A DNA stretch of 64,000 bases from Pseudarthrobacter polychromogenes. GTDB lineage: Bacteria; Actinomycetota; Actinomycetes; Actinomycetales; Micrococcaceae. Below, one piece after another: positions 20,183 through 29,328 of this stretch. Under the pieces are notes generated by a model, which was given only the letters and a program-made list of their open reading frames with translations, did not search any database and was not told the DNA's origin. The stretch is from NCBI RefSeq assembly GCF_014644495.1, contig NZ_BMKU01000005.1, positions 62,001 to 126,000 on the forward strand, given 5' to 3'. A program made the translations under genes and the position numbers. Position 1 is the stretch's first letter; each line of letters starts with the position of its first letter.

Positions 20183-21334
20183 CTAGCGCAACCTGTCGCT
20201 GCGGGCAGTCTGGTTCCGGCCCAGCGACTTGGCCATGTAGAGTGCGGCGTCGGCTGAGGCGATCAGGCGCTCCACGTCCGTCGAGGCGCCGTCGTAGGTG
20301 GAAATCCCGTAGCTGGCGGTGGGCATCTCCATCCCGTCCGCCGTGGTTGCCGCCGCAAGGCGGTTGCTGATCGACTCGGCGATGAGTTCCGCCCGTTCTG
20401 CGCTGGCGCCGGGGACGAGGATGACGAATTCCTCCCCGCCGTAGCGGCCCACCAGGTCGGTGGGGCGCACCGTAGCAATGCACGCATCAGCGAAGGTCTG
20501 CAGGGCGAGGTCCCCGGCGGCATGCCCATAGGTGTCGTTGACGGACTTGAAGTGGTCCAGGTCTGCCAGAACCAGGGCACCGGATCCCTTGGTGATGGAC
20601 AGGTCCGCCAGCTGCTCCGCAGCCATTTCCAGGAAGGCCTTGCGGTTCAGCAGCCCCGTGAGATCATCGCGGGACGCCACCACCCGCAGGGCCCTGGTCT
20701 GCTGTTCGCTGCTGAGGGCCGCCATGCTGAACGAGACCACCACCAGCAGGACCATGGTCACCAGGGTGGTGACCGCGGAACCGAAGACGCTTTGAAAAAC
20801 CGGCCCGTGCTGGCCTTCCAGCATGAAGGCAACCCAGCGCAAAAGGTAGAACACGGACAGGCCGCCCGCGGCCACGGCCATGGGGATCCGGACCCGGGAG
20901 TAGCCCGGTTCCAGGCGCCAGAGTTCGCGGGATGCCAGTCCGATGGTGAGGCTCATGGCTGCCAGGAACACCGGCCCGCCGGACCAGGTGTTGGTGGCCG
21001 GGTCATCGAGGACCGAGGCCACCAGGGTAGCCAGGGGGATGCCGGTGAAGGCCCATTTTGGCGGCGGCACGGTCCGCAGCGACCGGGCACCCGCCCACAC
21101 GGCCACCCCGCCGTGCACCAGCAGCACGTTCCCCAGCGGGTTGGCCCAGACCTGGTGGGCCGTGCCGTCCAGCAGGAAGCACGCCGATCCTGACAGGAAA
21201 AACAGCAGCGCCAGGCACCACCAGCCGCTGTACGGCGAGCGCGTCACCCGGTAGGCGGAGAAATAGAAAAGGAACACCAGCACCAGCGCCATCAGGCCGA
21301 ACGCAATCCGAAGGGTCGCGGTATCCAGAACCAT
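20183..21334 (-). CDS. Membrane-anchored diguanylate cyclase
   Basis: 383 residues. Residues 1-205 contain six or seven hydrophobic spans without an obvious sensor motif. Residues ~215-380 are a GGDEF domain opening with SRDDLTGLLNRKAF and carrying LADLDHFKSVNDTYGH and the intact active site GRYGGEEFV. The RPTD six residues before GGEEF fits the allosteric I-site RxxD, so product inhibition by c-di-GMP is likely. No EAL domain follows. Start ATG 21334. Confidence 0.9.
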   Translation of the reverse strand: MVLDTATLRIAFGLMALVLVFLFYFSAYRVTRSPYSGWWCLALLFFLSGSACFLLDGTAHQVWANPLGNVLLVHGGVAVWAGARSLRTVPPPKWAFTGIPLATLVASVLDDPATNTWSGGPVFLAAMSLTIGLASRELWRLEPGYSRVRIPMAVAAGGLSVFYLLRWVAFMLEGQHGPVFQSVFGSAVTTLVTMVLLVVVSFSMAALSSEQQTRALRVVASRDDLTGLLNRKAFLEMAAEQLADLSITKGSGALVLADLDHFKSVNDTYGHAAGDLALQTFADACIATVRPTDLVGRYGGEEFVILVPGASAERAELIAESISNRLAAATTADGMEMPTASYGISTYDGASTDVERLIASADAALYMAKSLGRNQTARSDRLR

Positions 21335-21480
21335 GTTTGCCGAAATCCCCCTGATAACGAACAGTGCGCGGACCCTCAGTATCGCACCGGTCCGGGAGGC
21401 TGTCAGGATGGCGCTATCGGCCGGCCCAGGGCCTAAGGTGGTCAGAACAGCCAGCAGGACTGCCCCGAAAGGCCAGACCC

Positions 21481-21717
21481 ATGTTCCTTCTCTTTGGTTT
21501 GCAGACAGTGCTGAAAGCGCTGCCCGGCAAACCGGCCACCTGCCAGTACTGCCGCTCCTTCGTCCACCACAGCCTTGAGGAGCGGGCCACCAAGTTCACG
21601 CTCTTCTTCATCCCGGTGTTCACCACGTCGCGGAAATACAACATCACATGCACCAACTGCGGGTACATTTCGAGCATCTCGGCGCGGCAGAAGCGGGCGC
21701 TGGAACTGCAGCGGTAG
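21481..21717 (+). CDS. Small zinc-ribbon protein
   Basis: 78 residues from ATG 21481 with AAAGG upstream. Two CxxC knuckles, TCQYC at ~20 and CTNC at ~57, bracket a hydrophobic TLFFIPVFTTSRKYNI strand. This is the common actinobacterial zinc-ribbon family of unknown function. Confidence 0.75.
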   Translation: MFLLFGLQTVLKALPGKPATCQYCRSFVHHSLEERATKFTLFFIPVFTTSRKYNITCTNCGYISSISARQKRALELQR

Positions 21718-21748
21718 GCCAGGCCCCGTGAAGGGCCGTAGCCGAACT

Positions 21749-23107
21749 TTAGCCGCCGAACAGCGGCGAGAGGGACGTCCAGAACTGCCGGAGGCCCAGG
21801 ACAATGAACAGCAGGGCACAGATCCCCAGTGCGATGTTGGAGTGGAGCTTGTTGGCCCACGCCTTGGGAATCCGCCGGCCGTTGAGCAGCCCCAGCAGGG
21901 TCAGTGCAAGGAACGGCATGAACAGCGAACCCAGCGCCCCGTACAGCAGGATCAGGCCGATCGGCTGGCCCAGCGCGAACAGGACCATGGGCGGGAACGT
22001 CAGCCACAGGATGTAGAACCTGAAGTACTTTCCGCCCACGCGGGTATCCGGGTGTCCGGATTCCTTGCCCCGCATGTTGCCCCAGAAGTCGGCGAACATC
22101 AGGGAGACGCCGTTCCAGACGCCAATGATGGAGGAGAAGGACGCGGCCCAGAAGCCCACCAGGAACCCGGTACCCACAACGTCTCCGTATTCCGCCTTCA
22201 GCACACCGTAGAGGTCAAGCAGCCCTTCGTCACTGGCGGAGAGGGACACACCCGCGGAGCGCACAACCTCAGCGCCCACAATGAGCATGGCGATGACGAA
22301 GATGCCGGTCATGACGTAGGCCATGGAATTGTCGATCCGCATGACCTTCATCCACTTGGGCGTGTACCAGCCCTTCTCGCGAAGCCAGTAGCCGTAGGCG
22401 GCGAGCGTAATGGTGCCGCCCACGCCGCCGGCCAGCGCGAGCGTGTAGAAGATGCCGCCGTCCGTCGAGGGGATCATCGGGATGAGCCCGGCGAGCATTT
22501 CCGGAATGTTCGGGGCGGCAATCACGGCCAGCCCTACCACTGTCACGAACATCATGCCCACCAGCACGGCGGTGATCTTCTCGAAGGTGGCGTATTTGCC
22601 CCACCACACCATCGCAAAGCCGGCGAGTCCCATCAGGATGGCCCACGCCCACAGCGGCAGGAAAGGGAACACGGCAGCCAGCGGCAGGGCCGCGGAGGAC
22701 ATGGCCGTGGCCCCGTACACGAATCCCCAGATCATGATGTACGGGCCGAAGTACCAGGTGGTCCATTTGCCCAGGGACCGCCAGCCCTCAAAGATCGTTT
22801 TTCCGGTTGCCAGCGTGTACCTGCCGGCCCCCTCGACGAGGATGATTTTCAGGACCACACCCACAATGACTGCCCAGAACAGGCCGTAGCCGTAGCGGGA
22901 GCCCGCCACCAGGGTGGCCACCATGTCAGCGGCACCCACACCCGTGGCCGCCACCACCAGGCCGGGACCGACGATGCGCCATTTCGCCGGACGGCCGCCG
23001 TCGTCATCAATCCTGTCCGCATGGCTGACGCCGGGCTGGCTCTCCTTACCCGCGTTCACTACCGCGTCGTTCCGTGCAGCGGCCTTGTCCATGGCGTCAT
23101 CGCCCAT
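21749..23107 (-). CDS. Nramp-related transporter lacking the canonical metal motifs
   Basis: 452 residues with eleven or so helices; ATG 23107 has GAGGAGGA upstream, though the frame extends to 23380. The first helix reads GPGLVVAATGVGAADM, where Mn/Fe Nramp proteins have DPGN. The region around helix 6 reads GTITLAAYGYWLREKGWY, where they have a MPH motif. The fold (LeuT-type) and overall length fit the family, but these replacements mean transition-metal transport should not be assumed. Related proteins that move Mg or Al, or have other roles, share this divergence. Convergent with the zinc-ribbon gene. Confidence 0.75.
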   Translation of the reverse strand: MGDDAMDKAAARNDAVVNAGKESQPGVSHADRIDDDGGRPAKWRIVGPGLVVAATGVGAADMVATLVAGSRYGYGLFWAVIVGVVLKIILVEGAGRYTLATGKTIFEGWRSLGKWTTWYFGPYIMIWGFVYGATAMSSAALPLAAVFPFLPLWAWAILMGLAGFAMVWWGKYATFEKITAVLVGMMFVTVVGLAVIAAPNIPEMLAGLIPMIPSTDGGIFYTLALAGGVGGTITLAAYGYWLREKGWYTPKWMKVMRIDNSMAYVMTGIFVIAMLIVGAEVVRSAGVSLSASDEGLLDLYGVLKAEYGDVVGTGFLVGFWAASFSSIIGVWNGVSLMFADFWGNMRGKESGHPDTRVGGKYFRFYILWLTFPPMVLFALGQPIGLILLYGALGSLFMPFLALTLLGLLNGRRIPKAWANKLHSNIALGICALLFIVLGLRQFWTSLSPLFGG

Positions 23108-23496
23108 GGTTCCTCCTCGATTGTCCTGCAGCGTGGAAAACACAACTGCAGCCAACCTATGCCCGAACCGGTGCCCCATCAAAGGACTACGGACGGTCCG
23201 GGGCACTTTAGGGGAATCGATGTCCGTTCCCGGGCTCTGGTGGATTCCGCCAGCCGGGGCTAAAGTGGGATCCGCCGGATGACGCCGGCGGAAGCAGGGG
23301 ACCTGATACCGGTCACCCACGGCAGGAGCGGGAGGTGGTTTTGATGACTGTTGCAGCCCCGCGCACTGAGCGCTCCGCACCCCTCATCCAGACTCCTTCC
23401 CTGTACTGCACCGGCCCCGCCTGACCTCTCAGCGGAGCGCCACAACACCCGGGCCCACTGCGGCCGGTGCGCAGGGGCTTCCCCTGAGGTATCACA
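23108..23496. other. Divergent intergenic region, 389 bp
   Basis: This separates the Nramp-like gene (minus) from rsgA (plus). It contains a possible leader peptide ORF at 23344-23424 and short GC-rich inverted repeats (for example GCCGGATGACGCCGGC around 23276). I see no recognised riboswitch or clear promoter hexamers. Confidence 0.4.
23344..23424 (+). CDS. Possible 26-residue leader peptide upstream of rsgA
   Basis: ATG 23344 is eight bases after GGGAGG and opens 26 codons ending in SLYCTGPA and TGA. The strong ribosome-binding site in an otherwise non-coding leader is the only support. It could be a regulatory uORF for rsgA, 72 bp downstream, or chance. Confidence 0.25.
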   Translation: MTVAAPRTERSAPLIQTPSLYCTGPA

Positions 23497-24675
23497 GTGA
23501 ACACATCATCAGGCCGTGCCCTGGACAGCATCACCACCACAAGCAGCACCCCACATAACGCCTCTCCAAGCAGTATCGGCCCGCGTGCCTACGGCTACAC
23601 CCCGGCGGTCGCCCGGCACTTCGACAACCACCCCCTGCCAGGGGCAACGGAGCGCGGCCGCGTGGTCCGCGTGGACCGTTCCCTGCTCCTGGTGGCGGCG
23701 GGATCTGACCTGCTCCACCTTCCGTACCCGCTGACCGGTGACGCGGCAGTTACCGGTGACTGGGTGTGGATGGGGCCCAACAGGGCCGGCGAACGCCAGG
23801 TCCTCGGCGTCCTTCCACGGCTTTCGGAGCTCAGCCGGAAGCGCGCCTTCGAGGACTCCTCCGAGGCGCAGGTCCTTGCCGCCAACATGGACATGGTGGG
23901 CGTGGTGGTACCCGTGGACCGGCCGCTGACGCACAACCGGCTGGAGCGCACCCTCGTGGCAGCCTGGGACTCCGGCGCCACTCCCCTGGTGATCGTCACC
24001 AAGGCGGACCTCGCCGGGGTGGCGGACGACGTCGTCGGGAAAGTCATCCTGCAGGCGGCGGGCGTTGAGGTGGTGACCACCTCAGCCGAAACCGGTGACG
24101 GCATCCCCGAGCTGCTGGCGCACATCCCGGCGGACGGCACCATCGTCCTCCTGGGGCCGTCCGGCGCCGGGAAGTCCACGCTCATCAACGCCCTGGTGGG
24201 CCACGATGTCCAGCACACGGGGGAGGTGCGGTCCGGCGACTTCCGGGGTAAACACACCACCACATCCCGGGAACTCGTGCCCCTTCCCAACGGGACGGTC
24301 CTCATGGACACACCCGGGGTGCGGGGCTTCGGATTGTTCGACGCCGAGGACGGCATCGGCGGGATGTTCGGTGACATTGAAGCGCTGGCCGGCCAGTGCA
24401 GGTTCACGGACTGCGCCCACCAGGGCGAGCCCGGCTGCGCCGTGCAGGAGGCCATCGCCGGCGGTGTGCTGGAGGAACGCCGCTGGCACAACTACCTGAA
24501 ACTGCAGCGGGAGCTTGCCGCCCTTGCCCGCCGGAGCGACGCCGCAGCGCAGCGTGCCTACCAGCGGGAATGGCACCAGAAAGTGGTGATGGCAGGTAAG
24601 TCCCAGCGTTCCGCCGAACGCGACCTCTCTGAACAGCGTGGACGGCAGGACCGGCCGGGGCGCAAGCGGCGCTGA
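23497..24675 (+). CDS. rsgA: Ribosome small-subunit-dependent GTPase A
   Basis: 392 residues from GTG 23497. The GTPase is circularly permuted: G4 TKAD (~165) and G5 TSAETGDG come before G1 GPSGAGKST (~223), G2 GKHTTTSR and G3 DTPGVRGF. An N-terminal OB-like region and a C-terminal zinc knuckle (CRFTDCAHQGEPGC) complete the RsgA/YjeQ layout. The protein matures the 30S subunit, using the zinc knuckle to contact rRNA. The basic C-terminal tail (RQDRPGRKRR) fits rRNA binding. A GC-rich hairpin follows the stop. Confidence 0.93.
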   Translation: MNTSSGRALDSITTTSSTPHNASPSSIGPRAYGYTPAVARHFDNHPLPGATERGRVVRVDRSLLLVAAGSDLLHLPYPLTGDAAVTGDWVWMGPNRAGERQVLGVLPRLSELSRKRAFEDSSEAQVLAANMDMVGVVVPVDRPLTHNRLERTLVAAWDSGATPLVIVTKADLAGVADDVVGKVILQAAGVEVVTTSAETGDGIPELLAHIPADGTIVLLGPSGAGKSTLINALVGHDVQHTGEVRSGDFRGKHTTTSRELVPLPNGTVLMDTPGVRGFGLFDAEDGIGGMFGDIEALAGQCRFTDCAHQGEPGCAVQEAIAGGVLEERRWHNYLKLQRELAALARRSDAAAQRAYQREWHQKVVMAGKSQRSAERDLSEQRGRQDRPGRKRR

Positions 24676-24681
24676 ACCGCG

Positions 24682-24709
24682 GCGGTGCCCTGCAGCGGCG
24701 GGGCACCGC
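24682..24709 (+). terminator. Hairpin downstream of rsgA
   Basis: GCGGTGCCC (24682-24690) pairs with GGGCACCGC (24701-24709) around a 10-nt loop, seven bases after the rsgA stop. No T-run follows, as is common in high-GC genomes. Confidence 0.5.
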
Positions 24710-24732
24710 GTCCCCTGCAACCGGTTGAGTCG

Positions 24733-24746
24733 ATTCAACGTTGTAA
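24733..24746. promoter_or_regulatory. LacI-type operator upstream of the 24795 regulator
   Basis: ATTCAACGTTGTAA, centred on AACGTT, lies 48 bp before the regulator start. The identical 14-mer is found at 36559-36572, and close variants at 41943 and 42064, all in front of arabinan genes. LacI proteins often autoregulate, so this is the probable binding site of the adjacent gene product. Confidence 0.75.
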
Positions 24747-24794
24747 AGTAGGCGGTACTGGCCTGCGGGCCGCGGTTGAACCTAAGGGACTGGG

Positions 24795-25814
24795 ATGGCG
24801 GCAACTCTTCACGATGTGGCGCGTGTGGCGGGCGTGTCCTTCAAGACCGTCTCCAACGTGATCAACAACCACCCGCACGTCCGGGACACCACCCGCGCCA
24901 AGGTGGAAAAGGCCATTGCCGAGCTGGGCTACCGCCCCAACCTCACTGCCCGCAGCCTCCGCTCCGGGCACACCGGCGCCATTACCCTGGCCCTGCCGCA
25001 ACTGAGCCTGCCGTACTTCGCCGAACTCGCGGACGCGGTCATCGAGGCTGCCGCCAAGCACGGGCTGGTGGTGCTGATCGAACAGACCGGCGCGGACCGG
25101 AAGCGCGAGCTTGAGGTGATGGCCAGCCCGCGCCTCAAGATGTCCGATGGCCTTGTCTTCAGCCCGCTGGCGCTCGGCCAGGAGGATGCAGACCTGATCA
25201 AGGCCGATGTCCCGATCGTCCTGCTCGGCGAGCGCATCTTCGGCAGTTCCTCGGACCACGTCACCATGCAGAACGTGACGGCCGCCCGGGCCGCCACCGA
25301 ACACCTGCTGGACCTCGGGAAGAAACGCATCGCCGTTGTCGGCGCCCACGAGGGCGAGGTCATCGGCTCCGCCGGCCTGCGCCTGCGCGGGTACAGGGAG
25401 GCGCTGGAAGGGCGCGGTATTCCGTACGACGACGGGATCGTCGCCTGCGTGGTGGACTGGCACCGGTCCAACGGTGCGGCGGCCATGCACGACCTGCTGG
25501 ACCGCGGTGCCTCCTTCGACGCCGTCTTTGGGCTGAACGACACCCTTGCCCAGGGCGCCGTGCGCGTCCTGCAGGAAGCCGGCTACCGGGTCCCGGACGA
25601 TGTCGCCGTGATCGGCTTCGACGACCTGGATGAAACCCGGTACACGCTCCCCACCCTGAGCACGGTGGACCCCGGCCGGACCGAGATCGCCGAGACCGCC
25701 ATCCGGATGCTGATGGAACGGATCAAGGATCCGGACGGACTGCCGCCCCGGGAAGTGGAGACGGCGTTCCGGGTGGTCCCGCGGGAATCGACCGTGGGCG
25801 CCAACAGGGGTTGA
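24795..25814 (+). CDS. LacI-family repressor, probable arabinan/arabinose regulator
   Basis: 339 residues from ATG 24795. The HTH is ATLHDVARVAGVSFKTVSNVINN, followed by the hinge YRPNLTARSLRSG and a periplasmic-binding-type sensor ending VAVIGFDDLDETRYTLPTLSTVDP. Its promoter holds the 14-bp AACGTT palindrome shared with the GH51 gene and with the divergent ABC-importer/GH43 promoter 12-17 kb away. It is therefore the leading candidate for repressor of the arabinan genes, with arabinose or an arabino-oligosaccharide as inducer (inference). It is not adjacent to its proposed targets, since the Ceb-type operon lies between. Confidence 0.85.
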   Translation: MAATLHDVARVAGVSFKTVSNVINNHPHVRDTTRAKVEKAIAELGYRPNLTARSLRSGHTGAITLALPQLSLPYFAELADAVIEAAAKHGLVVLIEQTGADRKRELEVMASPRLKMSDGLVFSPLALGQEDADLIKADVPIVLLGERIFGSSSDHVTMQNVTAARAATEHLLDLGKKRIAVVGAHEGEVIGSAGLRLRGYREALEGRGIPYDDGIVACVVDWHRSNGAAAMHDLLDRGASFDAVFGLNDTLAQGAVRVLQEAGYRVPDDVAVIGFDDLDETRYTLPTLSTVDPGRTEIAETAIRMLMERIKDPDGLPPREVETAFRVVPRESTVGANRG

Positions 25815-25868
25815 CGCACCGCCCGGCTGGGCACCCCGGGCTGATCACTGCGCTCTGCGGGACTGGAT

Positions 25869-26930
25869 CTACCCGCAGTGTCCCGTGGTGCTGCCGCGGA
25901 CAACCAGCTCGGCCGGGTAGATGACCGGTTCCAGCTGCTCTTCCGGGTTTTCGATCGCGCGGATCAGGAGTTGCCCGGCTGTCACGGCCATGTCCACCAT
26001 GGGCTGGGTCACCGTGGTGAGGCCCAGGCCGTTGGCGGCCAGGAGGGAATGGTTGTCGAACCCCACAACGGCAACATCCTCCGGAACCTTGTGGCCCCTG
26101 CCGCGCACTGTGTCAATAACTCCCAGCGCCATCAGGTCAGAGGCAGCGAAAACCCCGTCCAGCTCAGGCGACCCGGAGAACAGGTCCCGTGCCGCCTCGG
26201 CGCCGCCCGCCGTCGTAAAGTCACCGTGGATGACGGGCCCGGGCGGCAGCCCGGCCTCCCGGACACCCTGCATCCATCCTTCCAGGCGGTCAACGGCCGC
26301 CGTCATGTCGGCGGGCCCTGCTACCGTTCCCAGCCGGGTACGCCCCGTGGCGGCCAGGTGGCGGGCGGCAAGCCGGCCGCCCTCGAAGTTGTCCAGGTCC
26401 ACATAGGGGACCCCGAACCCCATCGCCCAGGGCCTGCCGATGAAAACGGTGGGCAGGCCTGTTGTGCCGAGGGTCTCCGCCCAGTCGTCCGCCTCGTGGA
26501 ACGAAACCACGATCGCGCCGTCGACGTGCCCGCCCCGCAGGTACCGCATGGTCCGGGCGGAGTCATCCCCCGCCCGGGACATCAGCAGCACCAGCTGCAT
26601 GTCGGTGCCCCGGAGCGCCTCATTGACGCCGGTGATGACGGCGGCGAAGAACGGATCCATCATCACCCGTGCGTCCGGCTCCGGAATGACCAGCGCAACG
26701 GATCCGGTGCGCCTGGTCACCAGGCTCCGGGCCGCACGGTTCGGCGTGTACCCGAGGGCCACGATTGCGGCGTCGACGGCGGCCTGCGCCTCCGGACTCA
26801 CCTTCAGCCCGCCATTGATCGCCCTGGACGCGGTGGAGCGGGACACTCCGGCGGCCGTGGCGAGGTCCTCGAGCGTCGGGCTGGGCCGCCCTGCTTGCAG
26901 GAGACCGCGCCGGTGGGACTTTTGGTTCAT
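25869..26930 (-). CDS. cebR: LacI-family repressor, CebR-like
   Basis: 353 residues. After a basic N-terminus comes the HTH TLEDLATAAGVSRSTASRAING with hinge YTPNRAARSLVTRRTG, then the sugar-binding core ending VAVVGFDNHSLLAANGLGLTTV. ATG 26930 shares one base with the beta-glucosidase stop, so it is the last gene of the cellobiose-type operon. The operon promoter holds three near-matches to the Streptomyces CebR box TGGGAGCGCTCCCA. CebR repressors release DNA on binding cellobiose; the ligand here is inferred from operon content. The symbol rests on synteny plus operators, not on a similarity search. Confidence 0.8.
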   Translation of the reverse strand: MNQKSHRRGLLQAGRPSPTLEDLATAAGVSRSTASRAINGGLKVSPEAQAAVDAAIVALGYTPNRAARSLVTRRTGSVALVIPEPDARVMMDPFFAAVITGVNEALRGTDMQLVLLMSRAGDDSARTMRYLRGGHVDGAIVVSFHEADDWAETLGTTGLPTVFIGRPWAMGFGVPYVDLDNFEGGRLAARHLAATGRTRLGTVAGPADMTAAVDRLEGWMQGVREAGLPPGPVIHGDFTTAGGAEAARDLFSGSPELDGVFAASDLMALGVIDTVRGRGHKVPEDVAVVGFDNHSLLAANGLGLTTVTQPMVDMAVTAGQLLIRAIENPEEQLEPVIYPAELVVRGSTTGHCG

Positions 26931-28414
26931 TACACAGACAATACGACACCCGGCTCCGAAGGCAGCACGGGATTAGCGCCGGCCGGAACGGCGTTGGAAT
27001 CAGCGACTGCCGAATACCACAAGGCGCTGGCTTTCGGGATGCGTTCCTGGGTTGCATAGTCCACCCGGACCAGGCCAAAGCGCTGGTGGTAGCCGAAGGA
27101 CCACTCGAAATTGTCCAGCAGGGACCAGGCCAGGTACCCCCGGACGTCCACGCCGTCCGCGATGGCGCCATGCACTGCCTGGAGGTGGGCCTCGAAGAAC
27201 CCCAGCCGGTCCTGGTCGTCCACAAAGCCCGCCTCGTCGGGGACGTCATCGTACGCTGCACCGTTTTCGGTGATGTAGATGGGGATCCCGGCCGGACCCG
27301 TGTACTCCCCCTGCAGCCTGTTGAGCAGGCGCCGCAGCCCCTCCGGCTGGACCTCCCAGCCCATTCCCGTCACCGGCAGGCCACGGGGTACCGAGCGGGC
27401 GCCGTCTGCTGCCACGAACGGCGAGGACACCGGGCGGGCGGGCTGCGCCGGCGCCGACGTCGTCTCCTGCCCAGCCTGCTCCCCGGGGTCCGCCAGGTCC
27501 TTCGTGAGGGACTCCCCGTGGTAGTAGTTGACGCCCAGCAGGTCCAGCGGCGTGGAAATGGCCTCCAGGTCCCCCTCCTGCACCAGGTCAGCCAGTCCAA
27601 GGTGCGCCACGTCTGCCAGAAGGTCGGCCGGGTATTCGCCCCTGAACAGCGGATCCAGGAAGATCCTGTTGAACTGGCCGTCGATCCGCCTGGCCGCGTC
27701 CCGGTCGCCCTCGCTGCCGGGATCCCGCGGATCCGGGACCGTCAGGTTCAGGGTGATGCCCACAGAAGCGTCCGGATCCTCCCGGCGCAGCCCGCGGGCT
27801 GCCAGGCCGTGGCCGAGCAGCAGGTGGTGGGCGGCAGCCAGTCCTGCCCGCGGGTCCTGCCGTCCCGGCGCATGGACACCCGCCGCATAGCCCAGGAATG
27901 CCGAGCACCACGGTTCGTTGAGGGTTGTCCAGATCCGGACCCGGTCGCCCAGGACGCCGTGCATGAGTGCCGCGTACTCTGCGAAACGGTAGGCGGTGTC
28001 CCGGTTGGCCCAGCCGCCCTTGTCCTCAAGCGCCTGGGGCAGGTCCCAGTGGTAGAGGGTCAGCCACGGCGTGATTCCGGCAGCCAGCAGTTCATCCACC
28101 AGGCGGGAGTAGAAGGCGAGCCCTTCCGGATTGGGCGTCACGCCGTCGGGCATGCAGCGTGCCCAGGACGTGGAGAACCGGTAGGCCTTCATGTGCAGCT
28201 GGCCCATGAGCGCCACGTCCTGCTTGTAGCGCCGGTAGTGGTCGCACGCCACGTCACCGTTGTGGCCGTCTGCCACGGCACCGGGCAGCCGGGCGAACAC
28301 ATCCCAGATGGAGTCCTGCCGGCCGCCGGTGTGTGCTGCGCCTTCAATCTGGTAGGCAGCTGTTGCTGCGCCCCAGAGAAAGCCCTCCGGAAACGGAAGT
28401 TGGGTGGGACTCAT
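26930..28414 (-). CDS. bglC: GH1 beta-glucosidase
   Basis: 494 residues. N-terminal GH1 signature FPEGFLWGAATAAYQIEGA; acid/base Glu in WTTLNEPW; nucleophile Glu in IYITENGAAYDD; substrate-site WSLLDNFEWSFGYHQRFGL near the end. No signal peptide, so it acts in the cytoplasm on imported beta-glucosides, probably cellobiose. An insertion with Pro/Ala/Ser (QETTSAPAQPARPVSS) at ~315-335 looks like a flexible loop. ATG 28414 overlaps the permease stop (ATGA) and its own stop overlaps the cebR start. Equivalent in position and role to Streptomyces bglC. Confidence 0.9.
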   Translation of the reverse strand: MSPTQLPFPEGFLWGAATAAYQIEGAAHTGGRQDSIWDVFARLPGAVADGHNGDVACDHYRRYKQDVALMGQLHMKAYRFSTSWARCMPDGVTPNPEGLAFYSRLVDELLAAGITPWLTLYHWDLPQALEDKGGWANRDTAYRFAEYAALMHGVLGDRVRIWTTLNEPWCSAFLGYAAGVHAPGRQDPRAGLAAAHHLLLGHGLAARGLRREDPDASVGITLNLTVPDPRDPGSEGDRDAARRIDGQFNRIFLDPLFRGEYPADLLADVAHLGLADLVQEGDLEAISTPLDLLGVNYYHGESLTKDLADPGEQAGQETTSAPAQPARPVSSPFVAADGARSVPRGLPVTGMGWEVQPEGLRRLLNRLQGEYTGPAGIPIYITENGAAYDDVPDEAGFVDDQDRLGFFEAHLQAVHGAIADGVDVRGYLAWSLLDNFEWSFGYHQRFGLVRVDYATQERIPKASALWYSAVADSNAVPAGANPVLPSEPGVVLSV

Positions 28415-29328
28415 CCTTTGACTGCTCCTTGCATAATTCCAGATACGAGTTGACGGCCTGCCGCGATAAACAGGAGCAGGAGCGGGACGGTGGCCAGGAC
28501 GGCTCCTGCCAGGACCACGGAGTAGTCCACGAAGTGGGCGGCCTGCAGCAGCTGCAGGGCCACCGGGAGGGTGGGGTTGGACGGGTCAAGGACAATGAAC
28601 GGCCAGAAGAAGTTGGTCCAGGTGGCCACGAAGGTGAACAGGGCGAGCATGGCGGCCGCCGGGCGCGCGGCAGGGAACCCGATGTACCAGAAGGCCTGGA
28701 TCATGGAGGCCCCGTCCATCCGCACGGCCTCGATGAGCTCATCAGGGAGGGCGTCACGGAGGTATTGGGTCATCCAAAAGACGCCGAAGGCGGTAACCAC
28801 ACCCGGAATGATGACGGCCCACAGCGAGCCGGTCCACCCCAGCTTGGACATCACGATGAACAGCGGGACGACGCCGAGCTGGGTGGGAACGGCCATGGTT
28901 GCGATAACGAACACCAGCAGCCCCTTGCTGCCGCGGAAGCGGAGCTTGGCAAAGGCGAATCCGGCAAGGGTGGAGAACACGACGACGGACGCCGCGGTCA
29001 CGCACGAGACGATGAGGCTGTTGCCCATTGCCTTCCAGAACGGGATGCTGTCAAAGACTTTCGCCGCGTTGGCCAGGAAGTTCCCCCCGGGCAGCAGCGG
29101 GATGCCGCGGCTCAGGACCGTGTTGTCGTGGCTGCCCACCAGGAAGGACCAGTAGAGCGGAAAGAGGGACGCCAGCAGGACTGCACCCAGGAAGCCGTAG
29201 GTGAGGAAGCCGGGCCGGCGGTCACTTCCGTGGCCGGACCTTGGTTTCCGGGCACCTGGCCCGCGCCGCGCTGCTGCCTTGGCTGCCCCTTTCCCGGCGG
29301 TCTGTTCGATCATGGGGATGGAGCTCAC
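28411..29328 (-). CDS. cebG: Sugar ABC importer permease, CebG-like
   Basis: 305 residues with six helices and the binding-protein-dependent EAA loop seen as DELIEAVRMDGASMIQAFWYIGFP. The start is GTG 29328, which overlaps the upstream permease stop (GTGA); ATG 29313 is a nearby alternative. MalG-like orientation: long first periplasmic loop and a C-terminal GRQLVSGIMQGAVKG. It partners the upstream permease and lipoprotein. No ATPase gene is present in the operon, so a shared MsiK-type ATPase must energise it. Confidence 0.87.
   Translation of the reverse strand: MSSIPMIEQTAGKGAAKAAARRGPGARKPRSGHGSDRRPGFLTYGFLGAVLLASLFPLYWSFLVGSHDNTVLSRGIPLLPGGNFLANAAKVFDSIPFWKAMGNSLIVSCVTAASVVVFSTLAGFAFAKLRFRGSKGLLVFVIATMAVPTQLGVVPLFIVMSKLGWTGSLWAVIIPGVVTAFGVFWMTQYLRDALPDELIEAVRMDGASMIQAFWYIGFPAARPAAAMLALFTFVATWTNFFWPFIVLDPSNPTLPVALQLLQAAHFVDYSVVLAGAVLATVPLLLLFIAAGRQLVSGIMQGAVKG

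Noticed and set aside
21575..23263. 562-codon plus-strand open frame
   Set aside because: Antisense to the Nramp-like gene, with low-complexity composition; the membrane protein on the other strand is clearly real.
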